Origin: Roseobacter sp.
GTDB taxonomy: Bacteria > Pseudomonadota > Alphaproteobacteria > Rhodobacterales > Rhodobacteraceae
Assembly: GCF_024639605.1 (NCBI RefSeq)
Contig: NZ_JAHEHZ010000003.1
Span: 1-56,635 of the forward strand
Direction: 5' to 3'
Length of the DNA: 56,635 bases
This document shows, in pieces, positions 19,383 through 30,004 of the stretch. Under the pieces are notes generated by a model, which saw nothing but the letters and a program-made list of their open reading frames with translations, was not told where the DNA came from and did not search any database. A program made the position numbers and the translations under genes. Positions within the stretch are counted from its first letter, which is position 1; every line of letters starts with the position of its first letter.

Positions 19383-20447
19383 TCAGATCGATGGTGGCAG
19401 TCTGTCACGCGGAATGACCCCCGGCAGAATGCGCATAAGCCGCGCGCGGATCCGTTCCCAGCGCGCACCGAGCACCAGCAGAAAGATGCCCAGAAACAGC
19501 ACGGTAAAGACCGCGCTTTGCTCGTCAAAAACCGTGTTGCTCAGGATCACAATATATCCGATGGCCGCGATCAGGAACGAGCGCCGGTCGATCACGATCG
19601 CAATCATCGCGACCACAGCCAGCACCGCCAGAAGTACGGCATTCGACCAGGCCGCATCCCGGTCCATCAGGCTGAGCGCGATGGTGTTCACCAGCGCCGG
19701 GGCCGCCACCACATGCAGCCAGAACCCGTTGGCCGCGCGCCGTGTCACGCGGTGCGGATCGGACATGTCGAACAGCATAGCGATGGCGAAAACGATAAGC
19801 CCAAGCACAAGAGTGATCACCGCAAAGGGCCCGTCGGCGGAGAGCAGAAAAAGATCACGCATGTCCTGTGGCGCGCCTGACATATTGCCGGCGATCAGCA
19901 CGGACACGCCAAAAGCTCCGAGTGCGATGATCGCCAGCGCGAAGGGCACCCGGAACCGGTACCAGAAAATCAGCAGGGACACGGTCGCAAGGGCGAGAGG
20001 CAGCGGCAGGCTGTCAGTATCGCCCTGGGCCACCATGAAAAGCTCGGCAATGCCACCGGAAAATCCGTAAGCGGCATTCACCGCAAACATCACGGACAGG
20101 GCAATCGCCGGTGCGACCATCCGGCGGGTGCGGATGAAATACTCCGAAAGCGTCCAGACGACGACCGCGCCGATCAGGCCCGACCCGATCAGAACATTGC
20201 GCAGATCAGAGATATTCTCGATGGCGGCGAAGGTGACGACACCGATCCATCCGGTGGTCAGGATGATCAGGCCGACGACGATGAAAATCTCGTTGAAACC
20301 GCGGAAAAGCTCAAAGGGTTCGTCGCCCGGGTCGAGGTTTTCGCGCGCGCCCCGCCGGCTGTCTGCCAGCGAGGTGAGTGCCGCGGCCTGCGCTTCGGTC
20401 AGCAGGCCGGCGGCGACCGAGGCGCGCAGGTCGTCGCGCCCGATCAT
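19383..20447 (-). CDS. Uncharacterised multi-pass membrane protein between hslV and hslU
   Basis: 354 residues. A short soluble N-terminus ([29 protein letters not shown], helical, DUF2157-like in look) is followed by about ten hydrophobic helices from residue 52 on, and a basic C-terminus. The ATG at 20447 overlaps the hslV stop (ATGA), so it is translationally coupled to hslV; hslU begins 97 bases downstream. I do not recognise a function. The linkage suggests a membrane role during heat or envelope stress, but that is inference. Confidence 0.85.
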   Translation of the reverse strand: MIGRDDLRASVAAGLLTEAQAAALTSLADSRRGARENLDPGDEPFELFRGFNEIFIVVGLIILTTGWIGVVTFAAIENISDLRNVLIGSGLIGAVVVWTLSEYFIRTRRMVAPAIALSVMFAVNAAYGFSGGIAELFMVAQGDTDSLPLPLALATVSLLIFWYRFRVPFALAIIALGAFGVSVLIAGNMSGAPQDMRDLFLLSADGPFAVITLVLGLIVFAIAMLFDMSDPHRVTRRAANGFWLHVVAAPALVNTIALSLMDRDAAWSNAVLLAVLAVVAMIAIVIDRRSFLIAAIGYIVILSNTVFDEQSAVFTVLFLGIFLLVLGARWERIRARLMRILPGVIPRDRLPPSI

Positions 20448-21001
20448 TTGCTGATCTTTTCGACCGTCAGATTGCCGTTGGTATAGACACAGATGTCTGC
20501 GGCAATCGCCATCGCATCACGTGCCACGGTTTCGGCATCCCGGTCGCTGTCCATCATGCCGCGCGCGGCCGCAAGCGCATAGTTGCCGCCCGACCCGATG
20601 GCGGTGACGTCATGTTCCGGCTCCAGCACATCGCCCGCGCCGGTGATCACAAAAATCTCCGCGCCATCGGTAACAATCAGCATCGCTTCGAGCTTTTGCA
20701 GGTACTTGTCAGTGCGCCAGTCCTTGGCCAGCTCAACACTCGCGCGGGCCAGCTGCCCGGGCGTTGATTCCAGTTTCGCCTCCAGCCGCTCAAGCAGCGC
20801 AAAGGCATCCGCCGTTGACCCCGCAAACCCCGCGACCACATCATAGCCACCGGGCGAGAGCCTGCGCACCTTGCGCGCGGAGCCCTTGATCACGGTCTGG
20901 CCCAGAGAGACCTGCCCGTCGCCTGCAATGACAACCTCGCCGCCCTTTTTGACGCCGATGATGGTGGTGCCGTGCCATCCGGGAAACTCTTCGCGGGCCA
21001 T
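20444..21001 (-). CDS. hslV: HslV protease subunit (ClpQ)
   Basis: 185 residues. Threonine peptidase of the HslVU complex. The mature protein should begin at the Thr of [11 protein letters not shown] after a ten- or eleven-residue propeptide ([11 protein letters not shown]). [48 protein letters not shown] and [16 protein letters not shown] are family segments. ATG 21001 follows AGGAGA; longer readings to 21280 have no family resemblance. A heat-shock-type promoter lies immediately upstream. Confidence 0.97.
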   Translation of the reverse strand: MAREEFPGWHGTTIIGVKKGGEVVIAGDGQVSLGQTVIKGSARKVRRLSPGGYDVVAGFAGSTADAFALLERLEAKLESTPGQLARASVELAKDWRTDKYLQKLEAMLIVTDGAEIFVITGAGDVLEPEHDVTAIGSGGNYALAAARGMMDSDRDAETVARDAMAIAADICVYTNGNLTVEKISK

Positions 21002-21029
21002 TGTGCTCTCCTGTCGTTTTGCAGAGCCT

Positions 21030-21058
21030 ATATGGCGGTCAGGGCGGCGTGGCACAAG
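21030..21058 (-). promoter_or_regulatory. Putative sigma-32 (RpoH) promoter of hslV
   Basis: Minus-strand CTTGTGC (21058-21052), a 15-base spacer, then GCCATAT (21036-21030), close to the heat-shock consensus CTTGAAA/CCCATNT. It predicts a start near 21023 and a 5' leader of about 20 bases containing the AGGAGA site. Fits the usual heat-shock control of hslVU. Confidence 0.55.
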
Positions 21059-21086
21059 GGCCGGTCGCGGGGCATGGATAACGCAG

Positions 21087-21116
21087 CGAAAAGGGCGCCC
21101 CGCAGCGGGACGCCCT
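21087..21116 (-). terminator. Intrinsic terminator after trxA
   Basis: Read on the minus strand: AGGGCGTCCCGC, loop, then GGGGCGCCCT and a short TTT run. The arms AGGGCG/CGCCCT pair fully. It lies 22 bases after the trxA stop and separates trxA from the hslV promoter. Confidence 0.65.
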
Positions 21117-21137
21117 GAAAATCCTGATATCAGAGGA

Positions 21138-21458
21138 TCAGATGGAGGCTTCGATCCAGCTTTGCAGCGCTGCTTTCGGCTTGGCGCCAGCCATGTTCGA
21201 GACCACCTGACCGTCTTTGAAGATAAAGAGCGCCGGAATGCCGCGCACACCCATCTGGGCGGGGGCATTGGGGTTTTCATCCACGTTTACTTTGACGATT
21301 TTGACCTTGCCGTCCATCTCAGAGGACAGTTCTTCAAGAGAGGGGCCGATCTGTTTACAGGGGCCGCACCAGGGCGCCCAGAAATCGACAACAACGGGGA
21401 TGTCGGACTGTTTGACTTCAGCGTCAAAGGTCTCGTCGGTTACTGCATGGGTTGCCAT
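21138..21458 (-). CDS. trxA: Thioredoxin
   Basis: 106 residues. Active site [13 protein letters not shown], plus [28 protein letters not shown] with the cis-Pro, are standard thioredoxin. Cytoplasmic disulfide reductant. ATG 21458 follows AGGAGA; the longer reading from 21476 has no such site. 35 bases downstream of addA, so it may be read from the addBA operon or its own promoter, and it ends at a hairpin terminator. Confidence 0.96.
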   Translation of the reverse strand: MATHAVTDETFDAEVKQSDIPVVVDFWAPWCGPCKQIGPSLEELSSEMDGKVKIVKVNVDENPNAPAQMGVRGIPALFIFKDGQVVSNMAGAKPKAALQSWIEASI

Positions 21459-21493
21459 GATGGTCTCCTGAGGCATGTGTCTGAGCGCTGAAC

Positions 21494-24400
21494 CTATGTA
21501 TCCGGGGCCGCAGCGTCAAGATATGGCGCGTGTGCCAGCGCGTCCCTCACGATTTCGTGCGGCAGATGCATGAGTCTGCACCGCGCCGTCCACAAAATCG
21601 CCGTTTCGATGCGCTTGTCCGGGTAAATCTGCGTAAGGGCATGGGCATAGGCGCCCATTTGTCGCAGGAGCCCCTCGGGCACTGCTTCGGACGTGTCAGG
21701 CACCACGCGGTTTGTCTTGAAATCAACGGCAAGAATGAGATCGCCGGTGATCAGCAAACGGTCAATGACACCGAACATCCGGCGGCCGTGCAGATCGGCT
21801 GAAACGGGCACCTCGGCCAGACCGTCCGGGGAAAAGAGATGTGCAAAACCAGGCGTTTTCAGAACAGACTGCGCCTCCGCAAGCGCCTCGTCTGCATCCG
21901 GGTGACCTTCCGCGAGGGCGCGTGCGAGATCCGGATCCGCATCTGCGCCGGCGCCAGCCAGATGCTCCAGCAGCAGATGCACCAGCGTGCCGTAGGCTTT
22001 TGCCTCTTCCTCGGTGCGCGCGCTTTCGCCGGGCAGCGCTTTGGCACCTTCCAGATCCGAGGGTGACAGGGTCTCCTCACGCGCTTCAGGTGCAAGTGCT
22101 GCTCTTCCAAAAAACGCAGGGAGCACCGGGGTTTCGGGCGTGTTGCTATCGGTTGCCACCAGCGGCAGCGCGTCCCAGTCGCCGTGGCTGAGCCGCCGGA
22201 CCGGCATCCCGAAGAAATCCACTTCCTCTGCACCGGCCGCATTCAGAGCGGCCTCTACCATCTGGTACCAGCTTTCGCCCCGGTCAGATAATTTCCCCGC
22301 CGCCGCCACGATCAGCCACTTTTCCGCCCGTGTCAGAGCCACATAAAGCAGCCTCAGGCGTTCCCGGCGCTGGGCTTCCTTCATTGCATCCACGACCGTC
22401 ACCATGGAGGCGGGCATATCATCGGCCCGGGTTTTCCAGACCGGTGTATCCTCCATCGTGAGAATGCTGTCATTGATCGTAATGTCGCGTTTGCGCGTAT
22501 CGGGCAGAATGACGACGGGGGCCTCGAGGCCCTTGGCGCCATGTACCGTCATTACCCGGATCTGATCGGAGGCCGTGTCGATCTGGCGTTTTACTTCCAG
22601 ATCATCGGTTTCGATCCAGACCAGAAAACCGGTCAGGCTGGGGATGCTGGTACGCTCATAGGCAAGCGCCTGGCTCAGCAGTGCGTTGATCCCGTCTTCG
22701 GCTTCCGCCCCCAGGCGTGCGAGCAGTTTTCTGCGACCGTCGTGCCGGGTCAGAATCCGTTCCACCAGATCATAGGGCCGCAGAAAATCAACATTGGCGC
22801 GCAGATCTTGCAGCATGGCGAGCGTTTCCGGGTGCCTTGCCTGCTGGTTCCGCAGCACTTCCCACAAATGCTTCGGCCCGCGCCCCTGCGCCAAAGTGAA
22901 AAGCGCCTGCTCGCTCCAGCCGAAAAGCGGCGATTTCAGCGCCGACGCCAGCGACAGGCTGTCTTCCGGCGTGGCAAGGAAGGCCAGCAGTGCGGCCAGA
23001 TCACGGACCGCCAGTTCACCGCCCACCTTCAGCCTGTCCGCGCCAGCAATCGGAAGGTCTGCGTTCTTACACGCGCGGATGATCTCGGAAAAAAGCGTCC
23101 CGCGCCGCTGCACGAGAATGAGGAAATCGCCGGCCCGCAGCGGCCTGCGCACGAGAGCACCACCCGGCCCGCTATCGTCCGGGATGGTCATGCCGGTGGC
23201 GATCATATCCGCAATCCGGCCCGCGATCTGCCGCGCGAGAACGACATCGTGATGCTGCGTGCCGCGCCGGTCGAGCGGTTCGTGCCAGGCCCTGTCGTCC
23301 TCGTCTTCCTGCTCTGGCGTCAGGGGCCAGAGATCCACACGCCCGGGCAGGTCCGATTTGAAGGCGCGGTGCGGATCGGCGCCGAAACCGGCCTCTTCTT
23401 CGTCGCTAAAGGTGTTATCGACCAGCCGCAGAACGGCCTCTGATGAACGGAAAGACCAGGCCAGCGCCTCTCTTTGAAACACCAGATCAGCTTCTGTGAA
23501 CCTTGCGCAGAATTCGCTTTCCATGCGGTCAAACTCGCGCGGATCAGCCCCCTGAAAGGAATAGATCGACTGCTTTTTATCACCCACGACAAAAAGCGTG
23601 CGCGCAAGATCGCCCCTTGCACCCGCGCCGCTGTAAAATTCCGTCGCAAGCTGCCGGATCACGTCCCATTGCGCGGGGCTGGTGTCCTGGGCTTCGTCCA
23701 CAAGGATGTGATCAATTCCGCCGTCAATCCGGAAGAGCACCCAGGCGGCAACATCAGGGTCACGCAGCAAGGCGCGCGCCTTGAGGATGAGATCATCAAA
23801 ATCGAGCCAGCCGCGCCTGAGTTTTTCAGCTGCGTATAACCCCAGAAAACGTCCGGCGAAATCATGAAGCGCTTTCGATTTTGCCGCTGCCGCGAGGGCG
23901 AGGCGCGCCTCTCGCGCGTCAGCGATCCGGTCTGCGAAGGCATCCAGCGACGGCGTAAGATGCGCGATTTTTGTCCGTGTCGGTTTGGTCGGAAAGTTGC
24001 CCGATTTGGAGCCGAAAGCATTTGCGGCATCTTTTCCATAAAGAAAAACCGTCTCTAACACAGGCAGATTGTTGAGGTCAAAACCGTATACGGCTGCGAG
24101 CTTCTGCGCCGCTTTCGCGTCATTTCCCCCCTTTTCCAGCATCACCGGAATTGCCTCGTCCAGAACGGCCTGTTCGGTTCCGTCAAATACAGCGGCCTCA
24201 AGACCCGCGGCGCTGAGATCCGGTGATTGCCCCAAAAGCGCCAGCAGATCGCCGCGCTTTATCGGGGCGCCAAAGGCCTCGCGATACCGCACAATATCCG
24301 CAGTCAGCTCTGTGAAACCTTCGTTGCTGTAATGCTCGGCCAGTTGTGCGACCAGTGCGGCGTCCCTGCCGTCAGCCATTTCCTCGATGATCTCCGCGCG

Positions 24401-24868
24401 CAGAAGGTCAGCGGCGCGGTCCTCGATTTCGGTGAACTGGGGGCTGACGCGTGCTTCCAGCGGAAAACGGCGCAGCAATGAGGCACAGAACGAGTGAATC
24501 GTCTGGATTTTTAAACCGCCCGGCGTCTCGATTGCGCGGGCAAAAAGCGTGCGTGCATCCCGCAGACGGTCCGCGCCGGTTTCTGCATTAATGCCCAGCT
24601 CTGCCAGAGCCTTGCTGAGAGCCACATCTTCCAGCATTGCCCATTCGCCGAGTCGCCGGAAAAGCCGGTTCTGCATCTCAGAAGCGGCGGCCTTGGTATA
24701 GGTCAGGCACAGAATGTGCTGTGGTTCGACACCTTCGAGCAGAAGGCGCGCGACCCGGTCGGTCAGCACCCGCGTCTTGCCGGAACCGGCATTGGCCGCA
24801 AGCCAGGTCGACGCATCGGGGCGCGCGGCTCGGATCTGTGCTTCGGTTGCCTCATCGCGCGCGGTCAT
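21494..24868 (-). CDS. addA: Double-strand break repair helicase-nuclease AddA
   Basis: 1124 residues. UvrD/Rep-type helicase with Walker [19 protein letters not shown] at the N-terminus, [31 protein letters not shown] (motif II), [31 protein letters not shown] and [18 protein letters not shown]-terminal RecB-type nuclease is shown by [23 protein letters not shown]. AddAB resects double-strand ends for RecA loading. ATG 24868 overlaps the addB stop (ATGA). Typical length for alphaproteobacterial AddA. Confidence 0.96.
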   Translation of the reverse strand: MTARDEATEAQIRAARPDASTWLAANAGSGKTRVLTDRVARLLLEGVEPQHILCLTYTKAAASEMQNRLFRRLGEWAMLEDVALSKALAELGINAETGADRLRDARTLFARAIETPGGLKIQTIHSFCASLLRRFPLEARVSPQFTEIEDRAADLLRAEIIEEMADGRDAALVAQLAEHYSNEGFTELTADIVRYREAFGAPIKRGDLLALLGQSPDLSAAGLEAAVFDGTEQAVLDEAIPVMLEKGGNDAKAAQKLAAVYGFDLNNLPVLETVFLYGKDAANAFGSKSGNFPTKPTRTKIAHLTPSLDAFADRIADAREARLALAAAAKSKALHDFAGRFLGLYAAEKLRRGWLDFDDLILKARALLRDPDVAAWVLFRIDGGIDHILVDEAQDTSPAQWDVIRQLATEFYSGAGARGDLARTLFVVGDKKQSIYSFQGADPREFDRMESEFCARFTEADLVFQREALAWSFRSSEAVLRLVDNTFSDEEEAGFGADPHRAFKSDLPGRVDLWPLTPEQEDEDDRAWHEPLDRRGTQHHDVVLARQIAGRIADMIATGMTIPDDSGPGGALVRRPLRAGDFLILVQRRGTLFSEIIRACKNADLPIAGADRLKVGGELAVRDLAALLAFLATPEDSLSLASALKSPLFGWSEQALFTLAQGRGPKHLWEVLRNQQARHPETLAMLQDLRANVDFLRPYDLVERILTRHDGRRKLLARLGAEAEDGINALLSQALAYERTSIPSLTGFLVWIETDDLEVKRQIDTASDQIRVMTVHGAKGLEAPVVILPDTRKRDITINDSILTMEDTPVWKTRADDMPASMVTVVDAMKEAQRRERLRLLYVALTRAEKWLIVAAAGKLSDRGESWYQMVEAALNAAGAEEVDFFGMPVRRLSHGDWDALPLVATDSNTPETPVLPAFFGRAALAPEAREETLSPSDLEGAKALPGESARTEEEAKAYGTLVHLLLEHLAGAGADADPDLARALAEGHPDADEALAEAQSVLKTPGFAHLFSPDGLAEVPVSADLHGRRMFGVIDRLLITGDLILAVDFKTNRVVPDTSEAVPEGLLRQMGAYAHALTQIYPDKRIETAILWTARCRLMHLPHEIVRDALAHAPYLDAAAPDT

Positions 24869-27813
24869 TTCAGATCCTCCGGAACCGGCGTATCCGTGGC
24901 ATCCCATTCGCCGAAACGCGCCAGCAGATCATAGTCGCTGCCATAGGCGTCTTTTTCCATCATCCGGCGCGCAGTGAACCCCTGTCCCGGATCAAGATAA
25001 GCGCTGATCAGCGCCCGCAGCTTTGCCAGCACCACGGCTGGCGGTTCATTGTCCAGGGGTGCAGCCACCTCCTTCATATCAGTGCCTAATCCAATAAAAA
25101 CGGCCTCTCTGACCGGGTGTGGCCCCGGCAGACCGAGCGCACCTACTTCGATCATTGCGGCCTCGATCAACAGCTGTTTATCAAACTGCGCCTGTTGTTT
25201 GCGGGTAGGCACGCTGCCGGTTTTGTAATCGTAGATCAGCGCTGCACCATCCGGCGCGAGATCAATCCGGTCGGCCCGCGCAGTGAGGGTAAAAGGCGGA
25301 TCCTGCCAGACCAGTTTTCCGGTCGCGGCGTCCTCCAGCACGGCAGGGGTACCACGTGCCCTGCGCGCAACCTCAGCCGTGACAAACCGGGGTGCGGTGC
25401 GGTTCAGCAACGCCTGCCACAGCGCGCGCTCGGCAGGCCAGGGCACCCCCTCCTGCAGCATCTGATGCGCAACCTGCGAGAGATGCCCGGCGGTCAGTGC
25501 TTTCGGGTTTTCCAGCGTGTCTTTGATAAACTGCTCGAGAATATCGTGGACCACGATGCCGCGCATCAGGTGGTCCGGGCTTTGCACCAGCGGGCCAAGC
25601 GGGCGCAGACCCAGCACGTGACGGGCGTAGATCGCATAGGGGTCGCGGATCAGCCGTTTGATCTCGGTCACTGAAAGCGCGTCAGGCCGGGCGGCGCGCG
25701 GGGGTCTGGGCGAGGGCCTTGCGGCGGCGGCAACGGGATGCGTTTTTTCCAGAGCTTCGGCACGGGCCAGCCAGGCCGCACCGCGCTGACGCATCGCGTC
25801 GAGCGCTGTCGCTCCGCCATTGTCCCGGAGCCCTGCAAGAAGATTGCCGAGCCTGTTGAGCCAGCGTGAGGCGACTGTTTCGGCGTCATCGGACCGGATC
25901 GCCCGTGTCAGCCAGACCTCAGTGGCGCCCACAGCCTGCTGGTAATCATGCGCTGCCAGCCCGATACGCCGCTCAGGCAGCAAAAGCCCCGCCTTGTGAC
26001 GCATCGCGCGGTTCAGCCACGGATCGGGTGCGGGGGCTTCCGGCCATGTGCCGTCGTTCAGCCCCGCGAGGATCACCAGGTCCGCGCCCTGCACCCGTGC
26101 CTCCAGAGTGCCCCAGATCATGATGCCGGGATGCGGGGCGTCGCGGTCGCGCACCTCGCCTTCGGCCAGCAGCGCGCCGCTCAGATCGGCATAGTCAGAT
26201 GCGGACATATCGCTGCCGAAACGCGCCTGATCGGTCAGGCGCTGCAGCACGGCGCGTGCCTCCTGGCCGGCTTTCTTCTGCCAGAGCTCACCGCTGTCCT
26301 GACCGTCGGGTCCCCGGGCCGCAGACTCCGCCAGGGCCAGATGCCGCGCTACTATATCGGGCAGACGGTGATCGCCCGGGGCCTGGCGTTCGGTGAAGGT
26401 GTCCGCCACCCAGGCAAGCCATTCGTCGAGCCGCTCATGCCGTTCCATATCCCGGTGCATCAGACGCAAAAGCCCCTCGCGGTCAGGGAACGGCAGCCCG
26501 TCTTTGCGGATGCGCAACTCCAGCCGCTGCGTGTTGAGAATATGTTCATTGCGGGCGCTGGCGGAATGGGTCAGCGGATGCTTGAGCAGGGTCAGAAGAG
26601 CCGCTGCGTCAAGCCGCTGGTGAAAAAGCCGCGCGATATGGCGCAGAAACCGGCCCGGGGGCGACAGATGCAACGGGCTGCCTGCGGAATCGTCGGGCAG
26701 GATGTTCCACTGATCCAGTGCTGCTGTGACCTGGCGGGTGAGCATCCGGTCAGGTGTGATAAGAGCGGCGGTAATGCCTTCTTCGGCGGCCTGCCGCAGG
26801 CGCATTGCGATGGTCAGCGCCTCCTGCCTGGGACCGGGTGCCTCAAGCAGCGTAATGCCGGAGGTGGCCTGCGCAATGCCGGTCAGCGCCGGACCTTCGG
26901 TGAGCCAGGCGTCGGTCACGGGCGCAGGGCGCAGGGACAGCGAGATCAGCGCATTGCGCGCCGGCGACGGTGGCGGCGTGTCATGCCAGGGGATTATGTC
27001 GGCGGGTTGCTGCCCGGTCATCTGCATCAGCCGGTGAAACCGGTACTGCGGATGATCTTCGGACACCAGCCCGTCACGCAGCTGTTCCCAGACTGCCGCC
27101 GGCTGATCGAAATCGAACCCGGGCAGAATAATCGCGCCGTTGCTCAGATTTGCTACGGCTTGCATCAGCAAAAGCGTCGTGCCGCGCGATCCGGTAGAGC
27201 CTGCAATGATCACCGGATGCGCTGGCGGGCGGGTCGCCCAGCGGGTGACCAGGGTCTCGATCATCGCCCGTTGCCGCGCCTCGCTGTCCGGCAGGGTCGA
27301 GGTATCAGCAAGGTAATCCTGCGCAATGCGGATAAACTCCTGCGCCCGCTGCCAGTGGCCGGACTGGTCCGAGACGTCCAGACCGGCGAGCTTTCCGGCC
27401 GGCACGCCTTCGCCCTGCATCTCGTCCATCAGCGCGGCCAGGCTGTCGGTCAGACCATAAAGAGAGGCGCGCGGTGCCAGTTCCGGCTGCTTGTGCAGCA
27501 GACGGGACACCAGTGCAATCAGCTCAAGCCTGCGGCGCAGGGGTGGAACCGCAGGGGGCAGCGTGACCGCCGGATCAATCCTGTCAGGTTCCGTGATCAG
27601 ACAGATTTTCGGCAATAACAGAGACTGTTTTTCATGAAACAGCTGGTGTATCCGCCGCCGCATTCGCGTGGTATTCACTACCAGCGTTACCCGCGCCAGC
27701 GCTTCGGGCGGCGCATCCCCGAACCGCTGTAGAAGGCCATCGACCAGTGCGCGCGGGAAATCGACCCCGCAGGCGAGACCGTAAAGACCCCGGGTGCGCG
27801 GCGCGTCACCCAT
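24865..27813 (-). CDS. addB: Double-strand break repair protein AddB
   Basis: 982 residues. An inactivated-helicase-like N-terminal part ([32 protein letters not shown]) and a C-terminal RecB-like nuclease with [25 protein letters not shown]. No clear Walker A is visible, as is usual for the alphaproteobacterial AddB type. [25 protein letters not shown] is a conserved block. ATG 27813 overlaps the murU-like gene by eight bases; the reading from 27915 is an unlikely extension. Confidence 0.94.
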   Translation of the reverse strand: MGDAPRTRGLYGLACGVDFPRALVDGLLQRFGDAPPEALARVTLVVNTTRMRRRIHQLFHEKQSLLLPKICLITEPDRIDPAVTLPPAVPPLRRRLELIALVSRLLHKQPELAPRASLYGLTDSLAALMDEMQGEGVPAGKLAGLDVSDQSGHWQRAQEFIRIAQDYLADTSTLPDSEARQRAMIETLVTRWATRPPAHPVIIAGSTGSRGTTLLLMQAVANLSNGAIILPGFDFDQPAAVWEQLRDGLVSEDHPQYRFHRLMQMTGQQPADIIPWHDTPPPSPARNALISLSLRPAPVTDAWLTEGPALTGIAQATSGITLLEAPGPRQEALTIAMRLRQAAEEGITAALITPDRMLTRQVTAALDQWNILPDDSAGSPLHLSPPGRFLRHIARLFHQRLDAAALLTLLKHPLTHSASARNEHILNTQRLELRIRKDGLPFPDREGLLRLMHRDMERHERLDEWLAWVADTFTERQAPGDHRLPDIVARHLALAESAARGPDGQDSGELWQKKAGQEARAVLQRLTDQARFGSDMSASDYADLSGALLAEGEVRDRDAPHPGIMIWGTLEARVQGADLVILAGLNDGTWPEAPAPDPWLNRAMRHKAGLLLPERRIGLAAHDYQQAVGATEVWLTRAIRSDDAETVASRWLNRLGNLLAGLRDNGGATALDAMRQRGAAWLARAEALEKTHPVAAAARPSPRPPRAARPDALSVTEIKRLIRDPYAIYARHVLGLRPLGPLVQSPDHLMRGIVVHDILEQFIKDTLENPKALTAGHLSQVAHQMLQEGVPWPAERALWQALLNRTAPRFVTAEVARRARGTPAVLEDAATGKLVWQDPPFTLTARADRIDLAPDGAALIYDYKTGSVPTRKQQAQFDKQLLIEAAMIEVGALGLPGPHPVREAVFIGLGTDMKEVAAPLDNEPPAVVLAKLRALISAYLDPGQGFTARRMMEKDAYGSDYDLLARFGEWDATDTPVPEDLK

Positions 27814-28489
27814 CGTCTGCCTCCAGCATCGCCTCGGCGGCGGCAATGCCATCCGGATGCCCGACGTCACACCATCGCCCGCTGTGCACCAGACCAAAGA
27901 GCCTGCCGCGCGCATGCATAAGATCCCAGACGCGGTTCAGCGAAAAGACAGGGTCTGGAATGTCGTGCAGGAGTGCTGTGCTGATGATCTGCACACCGCC
28001 GTAAACCAGATCACCGCCCCGGTTCAGATGTCCGCCCGCGCCAATGCTGAAATCCCCCGGCGCGCTGCGCCCGATGGTCTGCGCCAGGGGCACGCACATC
28101 AGCAAAGCATCCATGCGGTCACCGTCCCAGGCATCATAGAGAGCCTGCAGCGGGTTCGGTCCCGTCCAGACGGCATCGGGGTTCATCGTCAGAACCGGCG
28201 CCGTTCCGAGGTGTGGCAAAGCGTTCCTCAGCCCGCCTCCGGTATCCAGAATATCAGGGTCTTCCGTTACGGTGACGACGTCGGTGCCCTTAAGATGGGT
28301 GATCAGCGGACCAGGTTTGTAATGCAGATTGACGACAATCCTGTCGGGAGATGTTTCCCGGATCAGCGCCAGAGCATGATCGATCAGCGGCCGGCCTGCG
28401 ACCGTGATCATCGGTTTTGGCCGGTCGTCGGTCAGCGGGCGCATGCGCGTCCCGAAGCCGGCGGCAAAGAGCATTACAGCGCCCGGCAT
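27806..28489 (-). CDS. murU: Nucleotidyltransferase, probable N-acetylmuramate-1-phosphate uridylyltransferase (MurU-like)
   Basis: 227 residues. [24 protein letters not shown] is the sugar-nucleotide transferase signature. With the adjacent kinase it matches the AmgK/MurU pair of peptidoglycan recycling: MurNAc to MurNAc-1-phosphate to UDP-MurNAc, bypassing de novo synthesis and fosfomycin-sensitive Mur[10 protein letters not shown] and [19 protein letters not shown] are seen. ATG 28489 is chosen over GTG 28498. The specific substrate is inferred from the neighbour, as other NDP-sugar transferases look similar. Confidence 0.82.
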   Translation of the reverse strand: MPGAVMLFAAGFGTRMRPLTDDRPKPMITVAGRPLIDHALALIRETSPDRIVVNLHYKPGPLITHLKGTDVVTVTEDPDILDTGGGLRNALPHLGTAPVLTMNPDAVWTGPNPLQALYDAWDGDRMDALLMCVPLAQTIGRSAPGDFSIGAGGHLNRGGDLVYGGVQIISTALLHDIPDPVFSLNRVWDLMHARGRLFGLVHSGRWCDVGHPDGIAAAEAMLEADDG

Positions 28490-29496
28490 GCGCCGCACTT
28501 CGATTTGAGTTGCGCCAGAACCGCCGCGTCAGGTTCCGGCAAAACCCCTTCGATCAGCGGCCTGATTTCAGCAAGCGCAGGATGCTCGAGGTTTGTGGCG
28601 ATATGCCCCCACACGCGAGGGATAAGATCAATGTAATGCTGTTTGTTGTCGCGCAGACAGAGCCGGGCGAAGACACCCAGAATACGCAGATTGCGCTGCG
28701 CACCCAACAGGGCATAAGCATGGCTGAAGGCCTTTGTTTCGAGACTGTTCTGCGCCACATAGCGGTCGAACATCGCGGCGGCTGTTGCCGGTGTTACATC
28801 ACGGCGCGCGTCCTGCAGCACAGAGACCAGATCATAGGCGCGGTGCCCGGTCATGGCGTCCTGAAAATCAAGCAGTCCGACCCGCGCGGCCCCCGCCCGA
28901 TCTGGGAGCCAGAGCAGGTTTTCAGCGTGGTAGTCACGCTGGATCAGCACGTCGAGCTCAGCATCGAGGGGAGCCAGGGTCCGGGCGAAGATGTCGGTAA
29001 ACACCTGCCGCGCGTCCTGGTCAACCGCACCGGTCGCACCGAACTGATACCAGTCAAAGGCGAGCGCGGCGAGTGGCGTGGAAACGTCAGAGGAATAGCG
29101 CGGGGCAAGCGGCGAGGGCACCTGATGCAGCGCTGTGAGCACATCAACGGCAGCCTCATAAAGCGGCCCCTCCAGATCCGGGTCAGCAGCGATCCGACGG
29201 GCATAAAGATCATCGCCCAGATCTTCGAGAAGAAGAAACCCGCGAGCCTCATCAGCCGCAAAAATTTCCGGTGCGCTCAGCCCCCTCTTCCGCAGAAACT
29301 GCGCAATGTTGATAAAGGGGCGGACATCCTCGCCTTTGTCGGGTGGCGCATCCATCAGCACGGCGTGTCTGCCATCCTGATGCACCAGCCGGTCGTACCG
29401 CCGGTTGGATGCATCGCCCGCCAGCGGCGTGATCTGCGCGCTGGCCCAGCCACTGCTTTCCAGAAATGCCGTCAGGTGATCTGTCCGCGCGTTCAT
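28474..29496 (-). CDS. amgK: Aminoglycoside phosphotransferase-like sugar kinase, probable AmgK (N-acetylmuramate/GlcNAc anomeric kinase)
   Basis: 340 residues. APH-type kinase fold: [11 protein letters not shown] (nucleotide loop), [26 protein letters not shown], the catalytic [13 protein letters not shown] and the metal-binding [20 protein letters not shown]. Overlap with tsaE upstream (ATGA at 29496) and the MurU-like gene downstream is the known tsaE-amgK-murU arrangement. ATG 29496 gives the family N-terminus. Confidence 0.85.
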   Translation of the reverse strand: MNARTDHLTAFLESSGWASAQITPLAGDASNRRYDRLVHQDGRHAVLMDAPPDKGEDVRPFINIAQFLRKRGLSAPEIFAADEARGFLLLEDLGDDLYARRIAADPDLEGPLYEAAVDVLTALHQVPSPLAPRYSSDVSTPLAALAFDWYQFGATGAVDQDARQVFTDIFARTLAPLDAELDVLIQRDYHAENLLWLPDRAGAARVGLLDFQDAMTGHRAYDLVSVLQDARRDVTPATAAAMFDRYVAQNSLETKAFSHAYALLGAQRNLRILGVFARLCLRDNKQHYIDLIPRVWGHIATNLEHPALAEIRPLIEGVLPEPDAAVLAQLKSKCGACRAL

Positions 29497-29966
29497 GCGG
29501 CCCAGGCCCTGAGACGGTCGTCCCATTTCGGATCCTGCCAGCGGGCAGTCAGGTGCCGCTCATCCTCGCCGGTCGCTGAGCGCAGTTCGATCTCAAGCGC
29601 GTCCTCCGGGCGCAGATCGCCCAGCCTGTCGGGCCATTCCACAAGGCAGACCGCCTCCGAGAACGCCTCCACCAGACCAAGCTCTTCAATTTCGGAAACG
29701 GAGCCGATCCGGTAAAGATCACTGTGCCAGAGTGTCCCGCGCGAGGTCTCATAGGTCTGAACGAGGGTGAATGTCGGCGATGGGATATCTTCAGGCACCT
29801 CCTGCACCGACCGGATCAGCGCGCGGGCGAAATGGGTTTTTCCCGCGCCGACACCGCCCGAGAGCAGCACCACATCCGCAGGTTTCAGCCGCTCTCCAAG
29901 CGCCGCGGCCCGCTCAGCGGTTTCATCGGGGGTGAGCAGATCAAGGTGGAGCGTCCGGGCAGTCAT
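29493..29966 (-). CDS. tsaE: tRNA t6A37 biosynthesis ATPase TsaE
   Basis: 157 residues. Walker A LSGGVGAGKTHFARAL, then DIPSPTFTLVQTYE and LWHSDLYRIGSVSEIEELGL, and a later VEWPDRLGDLRP, are TsaE hallmarks. TsaE drives the TsaB/TsaD complex that makes threonylcarbamoyl-A37 in ANN-decoding tRNAs. The tsaD partner is also in this window (41748-42845). First gene of the tight tsaE-amgK-murU-addBA block. Confidence 0.95.
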   Translation of the reverse strand: MTARTLHLDLLTPDETAERAAALGERLKPADVVLLSGGVGAGKTHFARALIRSVQEVPEDIPSPTFTLVQTYETSRGTLWHSDLYRIGSVSEIEELGLVEAFSEAVCLVEWPDRLGDLRPEDALEIELRSATGEDERHLTARWQDPKWDDRLRAWAA

Positions 29967-30004
29967 GCCGCATGCTTACCCCGCGCACCCGGGGCTGCAA
30001 GTGC

